A program made the position numbers and the translations under genes. A DNA stretch of 64,000 nt from Gavia stellata (Eukaryota > Chordata > Aves > Gaviiformes > Gaviidae): positions 4,564,155 through 4,628,154 of the forward strand of contig NC_082596.1 of the NCBI RefSeq assembly GCF_030936135.1, read 5' to 3'. Below the pieces are notes generated by a model. It was not told the DNA's origin. It did not search any database and saw only the letters and a program-made list of their open reading frames with translations. Below, in pieces: positions 1 through 12,580 of the stretch; position 1 is the first letter of the stretch, and the number at the start of each line of letters is the position of its first letter.

Positions 1-3000
1 GGACTCCATTTTAATCATCCTCTTTTAACCAAACAACGGTTGAGAAGGTTTCAGATATGCTTCCTGCAGACTATTTTGCAAGAAATTATTGGAAAAGTTT
101 TGAGCTGCTGATTCAGTTTGACGATAAAATGTAATTCAAGTCCATTTAACTAAACAGGGAAAAACCAGGTCACAGATTTTATTTACATTGGTTTGGATAA
201 ATCCCCAATAGCTCATGTCACTCCATAAACATATTCCTCTCTGTGAAGTCTTGAGTAACAGTGGGTGCAAAGCAGCACAGATGAAGACTTTTCCATAAAT
301 AGATAAACCCAGCAATAGACTGCATTAACATTTGGTGATCTTCAGTTGGAGCGTCATGATGGATTTTTTGCAGTGTAGTAGATGCAGAGCATATAAACTG
401 AATATGACCTGGTTTTCTACAAAAATAAATTGGATTTAAAAAGGTTTCATCAGACAAGCAAGCATAACTTGCTCACAAGCAGAATGACCTGAAAGCCCAA
501 ACTTTGCAAAGAAAAATAGGATGAGTAGGTAGCGAAGGGGAGGGAAAGACTTTTAGCTGGGGGCAGTGATGGGCAGGTAGTGCCTGGCAAGAGCATTAAG
601 TACTTAGCAAGAGCTGCTAGACCTCGTAGGTGATTCCACTTGTGCTTTGAAACGGAGAAGAGATTCAAGTCCTTTATTGATTGTCATTCCTCATTTGGGG
701 AAGAATGTGTAATCCCTCTTTCCACTGCTGGAGAGGATGTCTAGCAAACAAGGTTTCCCCCTTCCAGTCGCACTCTTCGGGAACTCTTCCACTTTCTGTA
801 ACACAGCATAGAAGTTTGTGAAAGCAGGTCTTCTGAATAACTGTGCTGTCACTGCAGCATCTGTCTCAGCTGTCCCTATTTATATTGAATCCCTTTGTAA
901 AGTAGGTGCTTTATAAAGTTGTTTCAACCTTGAAATGCCCTGTGTTCATGTGGTGTTCTGAAAAGTAAAGATTTGGATGCAAATACCTTCTTGGAATTGG
1001 GTAAACAGAAGGATTTGAGTCTGAGTTTCTATGATATATAGGGAATGGTGACTGCTGCATTACACTGCTCTACAGCAAAGTTAGATGCCGTCTCACCGGG
1101 CAGAGGAGTGCTCCCTGTGAGGACAGAGTTTTGCATAGACACAGGTACTGTGAAGCTGGAACCACTCAGACACTCCCGCATGTGACCCCACCAACATTTT
1201 GCATAGCTGCTGGAGGGAGACTTCGGAGAAAGTCAGATGAGCTTAAACTTTGGCAGTTGAATGCTGAAATCACAACTTCATCATCTACCTCCAGATTACT
1301 TTACTAAGTAAAATGCATTTTAGTGAAGCAAACTTTCTGCAAATAGAGACTGAGTTACCTGGAAGCCAGAACTGCAGCCATAAATTAATGTCAAAACATA
1401 GAAGTTACTGGGGTGGGCAGTCTTCAGAAACAGCTTCCACACTCAGCTCAAGAAGCTTTAACATGCTTCCAGAGCAAGACTACTTTTCCCCGCAGAAGTG
1501 CTGATATGGAGAACGGTTAGTAGAAGGGATCAGTGCCTACAGTGGCCTGGTTCTGTCCTCAGTATCAGTTTTGTCTTTGGCAAGTGTCCCACCATGAGGC
1601 AGTGCAACCTCTTTTAATATGCTGATAAATTTTGTATAGTTTTCTGTTCAGAACATCTTACCCTTGAATTTCTATCCTCCTCTGGATCCTGCCCGATTTA
1701 TGTTCTTGCTGCCTCAAGTGATAAACTGAGCTGGATCATTTTCTATGTGTTCTCATGTACAGACTGTTTAAAAACATTAATTTCCTCCTTTTATCAGTTG
1801 TGCTGCTCTGTAAACAATGGTCTTTCAATAATTCAGTCTGTCAGAATCGAGGCCCCCCAGGATAATTTGCAAATTCCAAAAATATCCTTCTGGCTTTAAA
1901 TGAGCTCTTGATCTGGAGGTGTTTAATACCTCTTAGAAATATTGTATCAGGACACTTCTGGAAATTAAAGCATTTCTTTGGAGACTGGAGATCAAGTTCA
2001 CACACTTCAGAGTTCATGTAGGTGGTAGGAAAGTTCATATTAAATTACATATTCTAAAATTAGTATTAAACTTTGGCACTCTAGGAGGAATCTTCACGAA
2101 TCTAAGCACAACAAAATGCCTCAGGTATTCGGATAAATGATTGTTTACCAGGGTAGATTAGCTGTAGTGGATGCTGGTGCAGCATTGAATGTATTTTCCT
2201 TGCCTGATTTGGAAAATCAGGCGTAGTGTCTCACCAAGCCAGACATTTTCTGGCAAGGCAGAGTCATTACAGGCATACCTGCTGTCTTACGTGGACATCA
2301 GGTGACTTAAAAATTATTGTTTATTGTACTCTGATGCAAATTAGACAATTTATGTAGCGATGGGATGCCACTGCAGCCTCAGAAACATCTGTTTTTTGTT
2401 CCAAGCTACAGCAGAAATGAAGAACAGACTCACTGTGCTCTGCTCCTTTTTTCTCCCCTTGAGTCATTAGTCCATAAAACTTTACAAAAATAGGTTTCTG
2501 CTTGCTAGACTTCGGTGTCGGTTTATCACCTCTGTAGTGGCTCTGCACTGTATCTACCTTTTTTAGAAAAAACACTTATTCAAAGGGTTTGGTTTTTTCC
2601 ACTAGGGCATATATTCCTAATATTAATGCCTTTGCAACATAAATTGAATGATGCTTACTTTATACCAACTTTAAATGAGAGCAGAAGGAGACTTTGTCAT
2701 CTGTCTGAAAGGAAAATTGAGTTCAACATTGAGTTTCTTTTCTTGGTTCAACAAATAATAGTATGCAAGAAACACAGTTTACAAACCTGGCTAGCATCTC
2801 GGAGGTCATCGCTAGTGACCTGCGATGAGCAGCAGTGTCGACACCCCTTCCCTAGTGATTTGCTGGGTCCCCCCAGATACAGGCACGCTGTATAACGGTG
2901 GAGAAGCTGAAGAAGTGCATGGGTGAGCTTTCAGGATATTTGGGGACAGAAGGAGAAAATAAGATTAAAAAGCTGAGGGTGGCTCTTTCTCTGTAATTTA

Positions 3001-6000
3001 ATGAAGGAGCAGTCTTAACAAGTGCTCCCTCCTTCTCTGAGGTGGTCAGTCATGGGTCATAAATCTTGTGCCAGGGACTCCATCGGTTTGGGTAGCAGTC
3101 AGCGTGTGTGAGAGGTAATGGAGATAAATGAAGGGGAAGGTTATTTTTCCGCACAATGGATTCCTAGCCCATTGACATGGCAAATGTGTTTAACATTTCA
3201 AATGTTTTTAAGCTGTAACCTGCAGGGGAGGGGTTTGGTACAACTTTCACTCTGTCAGACATGAAAGAATTGCCAAATTCAATCTTTAAAATTATTTAGG
3301 TTTCAGTCTTGGAATTTATTTAGGTTTCCTTTGTTGGATGACTGAATAATGCTGTGTTGCTGACTATACCTGTAACTCACATATATATAACTCGTTCCAT
3401 AAGTTCAAATGACAAGAAAAAGGTTGCAAGCAGAGTGATGTAAAGTAAAACTGCTTTTCACAATATGATAAAAATACTTGTCTGTTTGTTTCGAAAAGAG
3501 TTCTGTTCCACTTTGTCCCCATTAGGGCCTAATTCTCGTAATTTGCATGTTTGGAAAGGAAATATTTGCTGTTTTATTTGCTGGTGTGCTCCGCTTGTTT
3601 AACTTCAGATTTTATTGGTAAATTTATCCTTCCATGCATAGCCTCACTGATTGTGAAACATAACACGTGCAAGTAAAGATTGAATATAAAAGAGTCTGCG
3701 GTAAGAAGTCTTTTTCATCTTGTGTGATTACGTTTTCTTTCAAACTATCAATTCCAGTTATTTGGTGCAAAGTGAGTCCATGGATCTCACTATCCTTCAT
3801 GTAGAAATGCAAGTAATATAATTTTTAAACAGCTCAGCAAGGGTGGGGGAGCCACTCCTCCGGGACGCAGTAAGCGTGTTATTTGGAGTGCTGGCTGAGA
3901 CTTGGGGGTTAAGTGCTGCTCTAGTTACCAAAATTTCCCATATGTGCAACTTTGTAGCATGACCCTGTAAGCTCAAAATACTAAGATTGAGATTTTTATA
4001 TAGCTAGAGTTTAGAAGACTTCAATATGAAAGCAGCTCTGCTTTTAAATCTCTCCGGTACGCGTGTAGAACGTGTTTCATGTAAGTTAATGTTCAAGCCA
4101 AAACATACAAGTTTATAGAAGGCGACGGGTAGGAAAGTTTGAGGCAGGCTACATAAACACCAACACTGTCTTTTTAATCAGCCCCCATTAATATCATCTG
4201 AGAGGATGGTTTTCTATAATGCTTTGCCCACAAGGCAGGCAGTTGGTGGCAGGAATATCTATAGAGGAAGACCACTCCTCTTTTTTGGGGGGAGAGACCC
4301 TCAGCTGATTAAAATTCTCTGTGTGCTAGTCCTGTTACCAGCATTTGTATGTCTAGAGATTGTTAAAACAACTGGTGAACTGCAGGTTTTTTCCTGGAGC
4401 AATGGTCTCCATGGAAAACCATGCCTGCAAACTACAACCTGCAGTTCATTTGTTGAAGCAAATAGGGAAAAGCACTAATAGGATTTATGTTTCGCTTGAT
4501 ATAGCCACATGCGGAATTAACCTCAATAAAGGCAACTGCGTAGAGGAGTGCAGTTCCTCTTTAGGAGCTTAGTATGGGTTATTTTCAAAATTCCTCTGTT
4601 TTTTAAAGTATACAATGAATAATGAGTTAGAAGAATCAGTGCGTTTATTTACGTATAATTCAGTAACACTTTTAAAAATAGCAAATAATTTAAAAGTGAA
4701 TTCAGTGTTATTGTTCTTTGCTGACTTTTAGCTGGTAGGGCTTCCCAGTAGCACAGTTGTGACCAAAATGATCGCAGGCAGAGTGTTTATTCCTATCATA
4801 AACAAACCTATGGTCCCAAAGACTTTAGAAAGGCCAGACGGTTGATTTTGCAGTGTTAGTAACAATTAACAATACACTTTTTGTAAGCCTGTTGTGGGAA
4901 TGGTGGCTTTTGGATAGGCTTTGTGTATTGAAAAGAAGGGGAGTAAAGCACTTTGAGACTGCATGACATCAATGGCCTAAGGAGTGTAGGTAGGATCAAT
5001 TCAGCTTTTCTCCCCTCTCAATCGTTTGGGTATTTCTAGCTGGGAAAATGGCTTTTAGGATATGAAGTTCATACGAGGTACCTATAATGTTTATTAGCCA
5101 TTATATTTGTTTCGCTTTAGGTCAGCTAGGACAATTATAGAAGGAGCTTCCTGCAGCAGTTACTGACCCTTTAAAGGACTATGCAAATGTGATCTGGGCC
5201 GAAATTTAAAGATCAACTGGTCAGTAATCCCTGTGAAGATGAAGGTTGTCAGATGGTATCTGCAGGGGTACACAAGCCAAAAAACCCCTTCTGGAGTCAC
5301 TCTTTTCACGTGGCTTCCAACACTGTAGTCAAGCCTAAAAATTGAGGGAGAAGAGGCTCATTTTTATCAATGTGCAAAGATGAGCTCCTTGCATTTTACT
5401 CTGCTGTACACTTACTGTATTTTCTAATAAATGCAACTCGAGGCTGGAAATAAACTGTTTTCTTTGCTGCTTGCAATTCAAGTGCACGAATGTTGTGCTG
5501 ACCATACTCTGCCTGGCTGCCTGCTCGACAAAAAATACTTCTTTGGCTACCTTTAAGTCTGTGTGCCTTCCTTTTTCAAGTTCTGTTCCTGGATACACTG
5601 ACCAGATGCCATGCTGGGCTTAGTTATATGCCAGTCACTTGTTTGGCAGCATGAACCGTGTCCTTTATGGTTTTTCTAGGGTTTGGGGGTTGGTGGGGTA
5701 GAACGGACACATTGGGAGTAAACTTCTGCTGCAGTGAATGGGAGTTTAATATCTAGGCGATGCCTTCTAGCACAGCGTTTGCTAGAATGGTATTTTAAAA
5801 GTCTTAACCTTGAGCGAGTCTCATAAAATTTGGGATGTCCTAGCTATGCTCTTCATCTTGCCCTTGCTTAGTTATGTTAATCGTGCTTCTACCTCCCCTT
5901 GAGGTCTGGTTAGAGCAGTGCGGAAGGGTAACCAAAGCTTCCCGTAGACACAAAATCTTTGCACCCTAGAGCAGCACAGGACCACAGCACATGAGCAAGG

Positions 6001-7047
6001 GCTCAGGCTGCACCCACGGCTGCCTTGTGGTGCTGCTGGGCAGCCTCCTCTCAGCTGTGAGCAGCCCCATATTGAACAGGTCTCCGTTAAGGAAGTCTGA
6101 TTTTAATTGAAAAGCTGTTCTTAACCAGAACAGAAAAGTTGTTTGTTAACCAGATTTTTTTTTAGGGGGTGGGAGAGGGTCAGTTCAGTCTGGGTTGAAC
6201 ACAGATTTCAGAGTTAACAGTTCAGGTTTGGCTCTACTTGGAGGAAAAAGTAGGTGTTAACACCAGTTTTTGGTTAGGATTTGGTTCAGCTGTGTAAGTA
6301 GCCAGTTATATTCCAGGGTATTAATGTGTTAATCACTGCAACAAAAGCTCCACTGTTGATTAACAGAACAGGCTGGCAAGTTGGTGCTGAAAGATTTTCT
6401 ATTGTATATGTAAGAGTCTCTTGAGTTTGGGAATTTTAAAGTGCGTTTGAGCCAAAGTGCCTTTGTTTATAAATTTGCCTATATTCTAGAAGTGGTGACG
6501 AAAAACCCTATTGAGCTTTGGATAAACTGGGATGCTGCATATCTTCAGGCAACACATGTCACTGTAATTGATGTCTAATCTTGCAGGGAGACAGAGCGGT
6601 GAAGTGCTGCAGTGTTACGTAATGCGCACGGAGTCGAAGTGGGGCATCATGTACAGCTGATGCATTTTAATTACCTCCCGTAAAGGCGAGGGAAGGATTA
6701 GTGCGGCAAAACAATTTATTGATTGCTGCATTCATATACGTGTCTGCATACATTTAGACACTTGTGAGTGATGGGAAATGCATGCTAGCATAGTTGCGTG
6801 TGACCTTTGAGTCCTTCTGTATCTGCGAGTTGCTTAACTGGCCAGCAACAGGAGACAGTGTTTGCAGCCTGGGAATAAATACACTGTGACATTGTGAGGT
6901 TAGCCTTGGGTGTTTATACTGATATGTATGTATAGTTGAATACAACCTGCGCTTTTCTGGGACCGTGAAGAAAGTTCTCAGCTTTTTATTTGATGTAAAC
7001 ATCTTTATTATAGCCCTAAAACTGCTCTTTGATGGAGGTTAAAAGGA

Positions 7048-7065
7048 TTTTTTTTTTTTTTTTTT
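7048..7065 (+). repeat. T18 homopolymer
   Basis: An uninterrupted run of 18 T in the presumed SLC45A4 intron. Its length may be unreliable in the assembly. Confidence 0.9.
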
Positions 7066-10000
7066 ATTACTGCTGGTTCAGCACACTGGAAGTTGCATCA
7101 GATTTAATCTATATTCAATTTCAGCTCGTTAAGCACTGTGATGCAAATTTCTTATTAGTGTCAAAGTGATATATTTCTAAATATTGGTTAATAAGCCAGA
7201 GAGGAAGAAATGTTAAAAACAAGTTTCCCAAGAGCCAAAAAGGATGGCACAGATAATCTAGAAAACTCCAGTGAATCAGTTTCAGCAGTCTGTAGGAGCT
7301 CTTGGCAATGTTGCATTTCCTTGCCCTCTCTGGAGCTTAATTACCTGCTGCAGCGTGGAGAAAGCTTGTTTGGCACTTTCAATGTTTGAGTATAAAAGGT
7401 TCGACTTCTGGCTTAAGTAAACCTGGCGCTTTTCGCTGTTCTGAATGTACCTTGGCAAAAATAAATACCGTCGTTTTGGTAAGGATGTCATTCTGCGCAA
7501 CCCATAGGAATTGCTAAGCATTTTTACTGTAATAAAAAAATCTACAACAGAAATTGATTCTTTGGTCTTTCCCTGAGCAGGGCATGTCGCATGTGTTCCC
7601 TTTGATTCCTTCTCTTCAGCAGCAGCAGAGGTAGCTAATATTGGCATATATGTCTATTAGCAATTGCTTGATATTTTGGAAAAGGAAGTAGAAAACTGGA
7701 TTATTATAAGGGCAGTAAGGTAGAAATAATCTTCTACCTGAATTACTACAGGTTACTCCTGGGGAAGTAGGTTAGTAGGAGGGTTAGAAACTTTAAAATA
7801 AATAATTAAAGCTTTAAAAGCTTTACTTGACAGCATTTGTGATCACACTAAAGGGAAAACCGTATTTGCCTGCCTGCAGATCAGTGCATGTGTTCTTTCT
7901 CCGATACCTCAGCTGTTCTCAGGCTTTTGCTTCCCATCGCCCTCTTCCACACGTACCTTTGGCTCACTTCTCTTAACATATGCTTCTCTTTCCTGACACA
8001 GCACCATAAAACTGGGTTATAAACTAGAAATTGTCAGGGAAGCCACATAAACCTTTCTACAACTTTGGCAGAATGGCAGTGTAGCAGCAGAGCTTAATGA
8101 AACACTGATGACTCCCACAGTTGCCAAATATGAGAAGGGGAGGACATTTGTAGGAGGTTGAGAAGCAATAATTGAGCCGAGACAGAAAATGGGAAAACTG
8201 GATGATGAAATCCTTTAAGAGGCCTGTCACTTATTTCCTTAATTCCATTTTTCAGAAGCGTTATTAACCCAACACGGTTGCCGCGGGCATGCTTGGGTAA
8301 TTTGAAAAGCGATTGCTGTACCGAAAGGCAGAATAGCTTTGCCAGAAGGGGATCTTACTCTTCTACAGCTTAAAAACGCCTCCGGGACTCTCTACGTGAA
8401 ACACCGCAATAATATTTCTGTTGGAGCTGTTGGAGAACAGGAACATTGTTTTATTACCAGTTTAGTAGTTGTTCTTTCAAAATGGGTGGCTCTAGTCTAG
8501 TTGTAGGCTTGGTGTGTAATAGTCGTAATAGTTACCAAATTTTTGGAATTTGTTTCTGCTTTAAAAGTGTGACTTGTTTGCATCCAACTACTGAGGAAAT
8601 TTAAAATTTGAAATACAAGTTTTAAGGAAATGTTGGACAGTTTTTCCAGCATCCCTAACCTAATTTCATCCTTTTAATATTCCTATTAATTATTTGTTCA
8701 TATATCTCAAATCTAGATCCAGCTTTCGTCTATAATCTTGTCCTTAAGACAGGGAGTCACTAAAGCAGAAATTTAGGTGCATTTTAAAGGCATGAATCTA
8801 CTGTAAAAGTTTTGGATGTCACAGCGATGCAGGTAGTGGATCCTTGTCCTGGAAGAGGAAGACAGACAGTGCTCCAGCCGTCTCCCCTGCAAAGTGTCTC
8901 TTTGGTCCTGTGAATTTTTCCCCAGTGCATTCAGGGTGGGCTGCAGCTGACTTTTGCTGGTAGCTTGGGAAGGAATTTTCTGTATGTTGCCTTTGGGTAT
9001 CAGTCCTTTGAAGTACCGTGCTTTTTCTGTCCTTGTAATATCCCTGTTAATTATTTGTTCTCTTGATTATCACTCCCTTCAGTGCTAATAACCCCATCCA
9101 AATGGAGGAATCATGCTTTATCCCTCCACTCTCATGTCCCACAACTGATTCCTCGTTTGCACCGAGGAGGCAGCCCTATCCTCACTTCACATTATCCGGA
9201 GCAATAACAGACCAGCTGAGTGAGGCCAAGAGCCCAGCACTCCCAGCCGTTGTGCAGACATCCCTGCTGACAAGAGCTAAAAAGGAGGGGGAAGGAGAGG
9301 ATAGTCTTCTTGCAACTGGGTGATGGTTTGTGTTCCAGAAAAGTATGTTCAGATTGCACGTACTTCTGCCTATAAGATGTATATAATGTGCTGACAGCTT
9401 GTGAATGTTGCAGGCTAAGCAGAAGAGCTCTTATTTGACAGGCAGAAGAAGAATTTCAGGATGTGAATTTTACCAGTGGGAAGATTTAAGCTACAGTTTT
9501 GATATTGCTCCTATTTTATGTGGTGTTTATTGCAATAGGTCATTTCTGAGACTCTGAGCGAATAAAGATGCCTGACAACTTGATAGGCTATCATTTTTAT
9601 GTAGAAAGCCAGCAGCAATTAAAAACCTCATGATAGTACTAATTTTGTTCTGAGTTTTTCCACCTGCGTGCTTGCAACCAAAATGATCATGCATACTGGT
9701 CAGGATAATTTTCCACCAGTATTGTTGTGCAATTTGCAGCTTGTTAAGAGTGGCTTCTGAACAAGCACTTGGCTTGAGCAAGTGTCATCTTATCATACAG
9801 GCTGGGCAGGAATAATTTTGATGAAGAGCAAAATTTTCACATAAAAATGAAGTTCAGTACAGGGCATCATTTCTTCTCACACCAGCAGCCATAAGACATT
9901 GTAGCATTAGGGGTGCAAATTAGAGGCTTTCTAGTCTCATGTGATATCAGACTGATTTCAAGTAGTACTTAAAATTATTTCCTTCTTAAAAGCTTGTACT

Positions 10001-12171
10001 CCCACATTTGGAAGCTGCTCAAATCATGGTAATGTGCACCAGGAGAAATTACTGTGCTTTTTTGTATCCCTTCCCTGTTGGTCAGAGTTCCTATTTCGAT
10101 CCAGAAGTTAGAAGGTGGTTTCTCATGGGTGCAATAAACTCATCGTACAAGTGCTGACTGTACTGCAGCAGTGCTCAGACCATCAGTCAAGCCAATTCCA
10201 CTGCATTGGTTCAACATATTGGCTCAGGTATGGTTTTTTTGGCAGCTCAGAGTCCCACGCAAGCTCTAAGCATTCGAAGCCCTAAAATCTGAGGGGAGAT
10301 AGCAAGAAGCCAAATAATTTGTGGTTGAAGTTTCATGGTGATACAGTGGTCAAAATAGGCATGCAGCTTGTTTGCAGTTTCTCTGGGGGACCCAAATGTG
10401 TGGCAACTCTGTGTTTTTATTTTAAGTATAAGGGAGCGGATATCGGCGTGCATTGATGAAATGATTGAAACTGCATTCTGAAATTCCTGTTCCTCATATA
10501 GACACTCCAAAGCTAAAATGCTTGAGTTTGTGGTGGCTTCTACGATTCTCTTGTAACAAGATGAAGAGCAGATACTGGGGTTCTAACTTTTTCACAGCTT
10601 TTTGACAAGCATTGGTTTTGCTTGCTACTCTCTTAAAAAATGTAGTCTAAACAAAGCAGATTGTATAAGCAGTGCATTTTAAACAGATCAATGTAAAATA
10701 TTTTTAGCAGCACGCAGTATTTTATACAGGGATGAAATTGCAGAATACAAAGTATTTGCAGGGCATGACAGCTTCTTATGTTAGTTCAGAAATTTGTCTG
10801 GTGTTTACTTTAAGAGTATAAACAAGTCTCTAGGTGATGATTTCTGACAAATGAAAATAGGAGCTTAGCATCCTATTCCCATATCAGATCTTATTGTTAA
10901 GCTTATAAAGAACTATTTTTCCCCCAATAGAACTTATCAAAAAGAGGTTTTGAATAGAAACTGCTGCATGTGACTTAATCTTTCTTCCATGTAACTCGTG
11001 ACCTCACGCAGCCCTTAGACTGATGGTGACACAGTGAGCATTTCCTGTGAACCGTGAGCAGTGCTGGTCCCACTATTGTTGGGCACTTTTTTTGTCTGGG
11101 AAAAAACAAACCCTTATTTACTAGAAGCCAGTGTCCTGTTTGTTTGTAGCTGGCTGGGAAATGCCATATTACAAGGGTCTCAGTGGCAGTCGTCGCTGCT
11201 AACAGAAGCTGTTGTTGTGTTTTGCTCTTTTTCTCACTGATTTGTATGAGACTTCTGAGTCTGCTTTGTGACCTGCTCCAGATTCAGTTCACGGCACAAA
11301 TACTAACCTTGTTTATCCAGTATGTTTTTTTCCTTCTCAGTGTTTCCTCAGATTAGCTGTCAGTAAAAGGCTAAATAATAATCCTCCAGTTATTATTCCT
11401 CCCCCAAGAGGCCACCAGGTTACTTCTCCAAGTTGGTGGATGGTGGTTTGCTGTTAGAGCTGCTACCTGGCAAGGCAAGCACGGCGGTGGAAAATTACAG
11501 ACAAAATAAAGGAACAGCATTAAACTGGTAATGGGATGCAGCTGCTTTGGCCTTCGAGTCCGCCTCTGGTAAAGCATTTGCTGTGTGATTCTTCTCTTGG
11601 CCATACAAAATCAGTCTCAGCCCAGTTATAGCCTGCTCCAGGTGGGTGTAGCAGCTCTCAGTGGTTGGGATGTTTTACATTTGGCTGTAAGAAGTTGTGG
11701 TGAGGCAGTCATATGGATGACAAGCTTGCTGTGCAGTACTGCCTTGAAATCGAGTCAAAGCCGGCATCTGTACATCTGTTCTGCACATCAGAGCCTGGAT
11801 GCTGCAGGGCTGCTGGCCGGGCACATCACCATAGCCAGGTTTATTTAAAATACGTGCTGCATCTGAGTCCTTGCCACTAGATGGGGGTATCGGGAGGAAC
11901 GTCTTGGTGTCAAAATATTCCCTTTATCTCTTCATTTCTGCTCATTGTCGTCTTGTTCTGACTTGGATGACTTCTTAACTGTCTTCCCATTTTAAAATAT
12001 GGTCAAGTTGTGTAGGTATAGCAGCGTATGTATACAAAGAAAGGAACCATTAGGCTGTGTAATTATCTTCCTTGACTGCCTGGTGCCCTTCGCAGACATA
12101 ATTACTATAAAATTTTATTATTGGAGCTCATTCTTGTTGTGAGGCAACAAACATTTGGAAGACTTGTATTT

Positions 12172-12206
12172 TATATACACACACACACACGCGTGCGTAT
12201 ACACAC
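12172..12206. repeat. Alternating purine-pyrimidine microsatellite (TA/CA/CG)
   Basis: For 35 bases every pyrimidine is followed by a purine: TATATA, then (CA)n, then CGCGTGCG, then TATACACAC. It is a (CA)n microsatellite with a CG-rich centre. Confidence 0.9.
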
Positions 12207-12510
12207 CATCTCTTAAGTATTTCAATTTTCTGTCATCTTATTTATTTTGCTTCTACTGCCAATCATGCACGCCAACCTAAATGTGCATATCATATATGCA
12301 GACATTCAAGATACTAAAACCAGAACAGCCTCTTTTAAGGGAAAAAAGTATTTTGGGGTTGGAGTTCTCCTCGTCTGTCTGGAACTTTCTCATTTATATG
12401 AAAATGTCTAGTGCTAAAGCAAAACCTAATGTTGAAATTATGAAGGTCCTGTAGACTCTGCCAGTATGAAGAATGAATTCTAAGAATATCATCTACAAGG
12501 TATGTTTTAA

Positions 12511-12580
12511 AGTCTTGCTTCATGGAACGGTGGAGGTAGTGCTCAGTAGTCTTGCTTCATGGGACAGGTAGTGCTCAGTG
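12511..12580. repeat. Imperfect tandem duplication
   Basis: The sequence agtcttgcttcatgg followed by ggtagtgctcagt occurs twice, about 37 bases apart, the second copy being a few bases shorter. Local slippage duplication in the intron. Confidence 0.8.

Noticed and set aside
8685..9062. The phrase ttaattatttgttc occurs twice, about 370 bases apart, with similar flanks
   Set aside because: The shared stretch is about 25 bases of low-complexity AT-rich sequence, too short to define a repeat unit.
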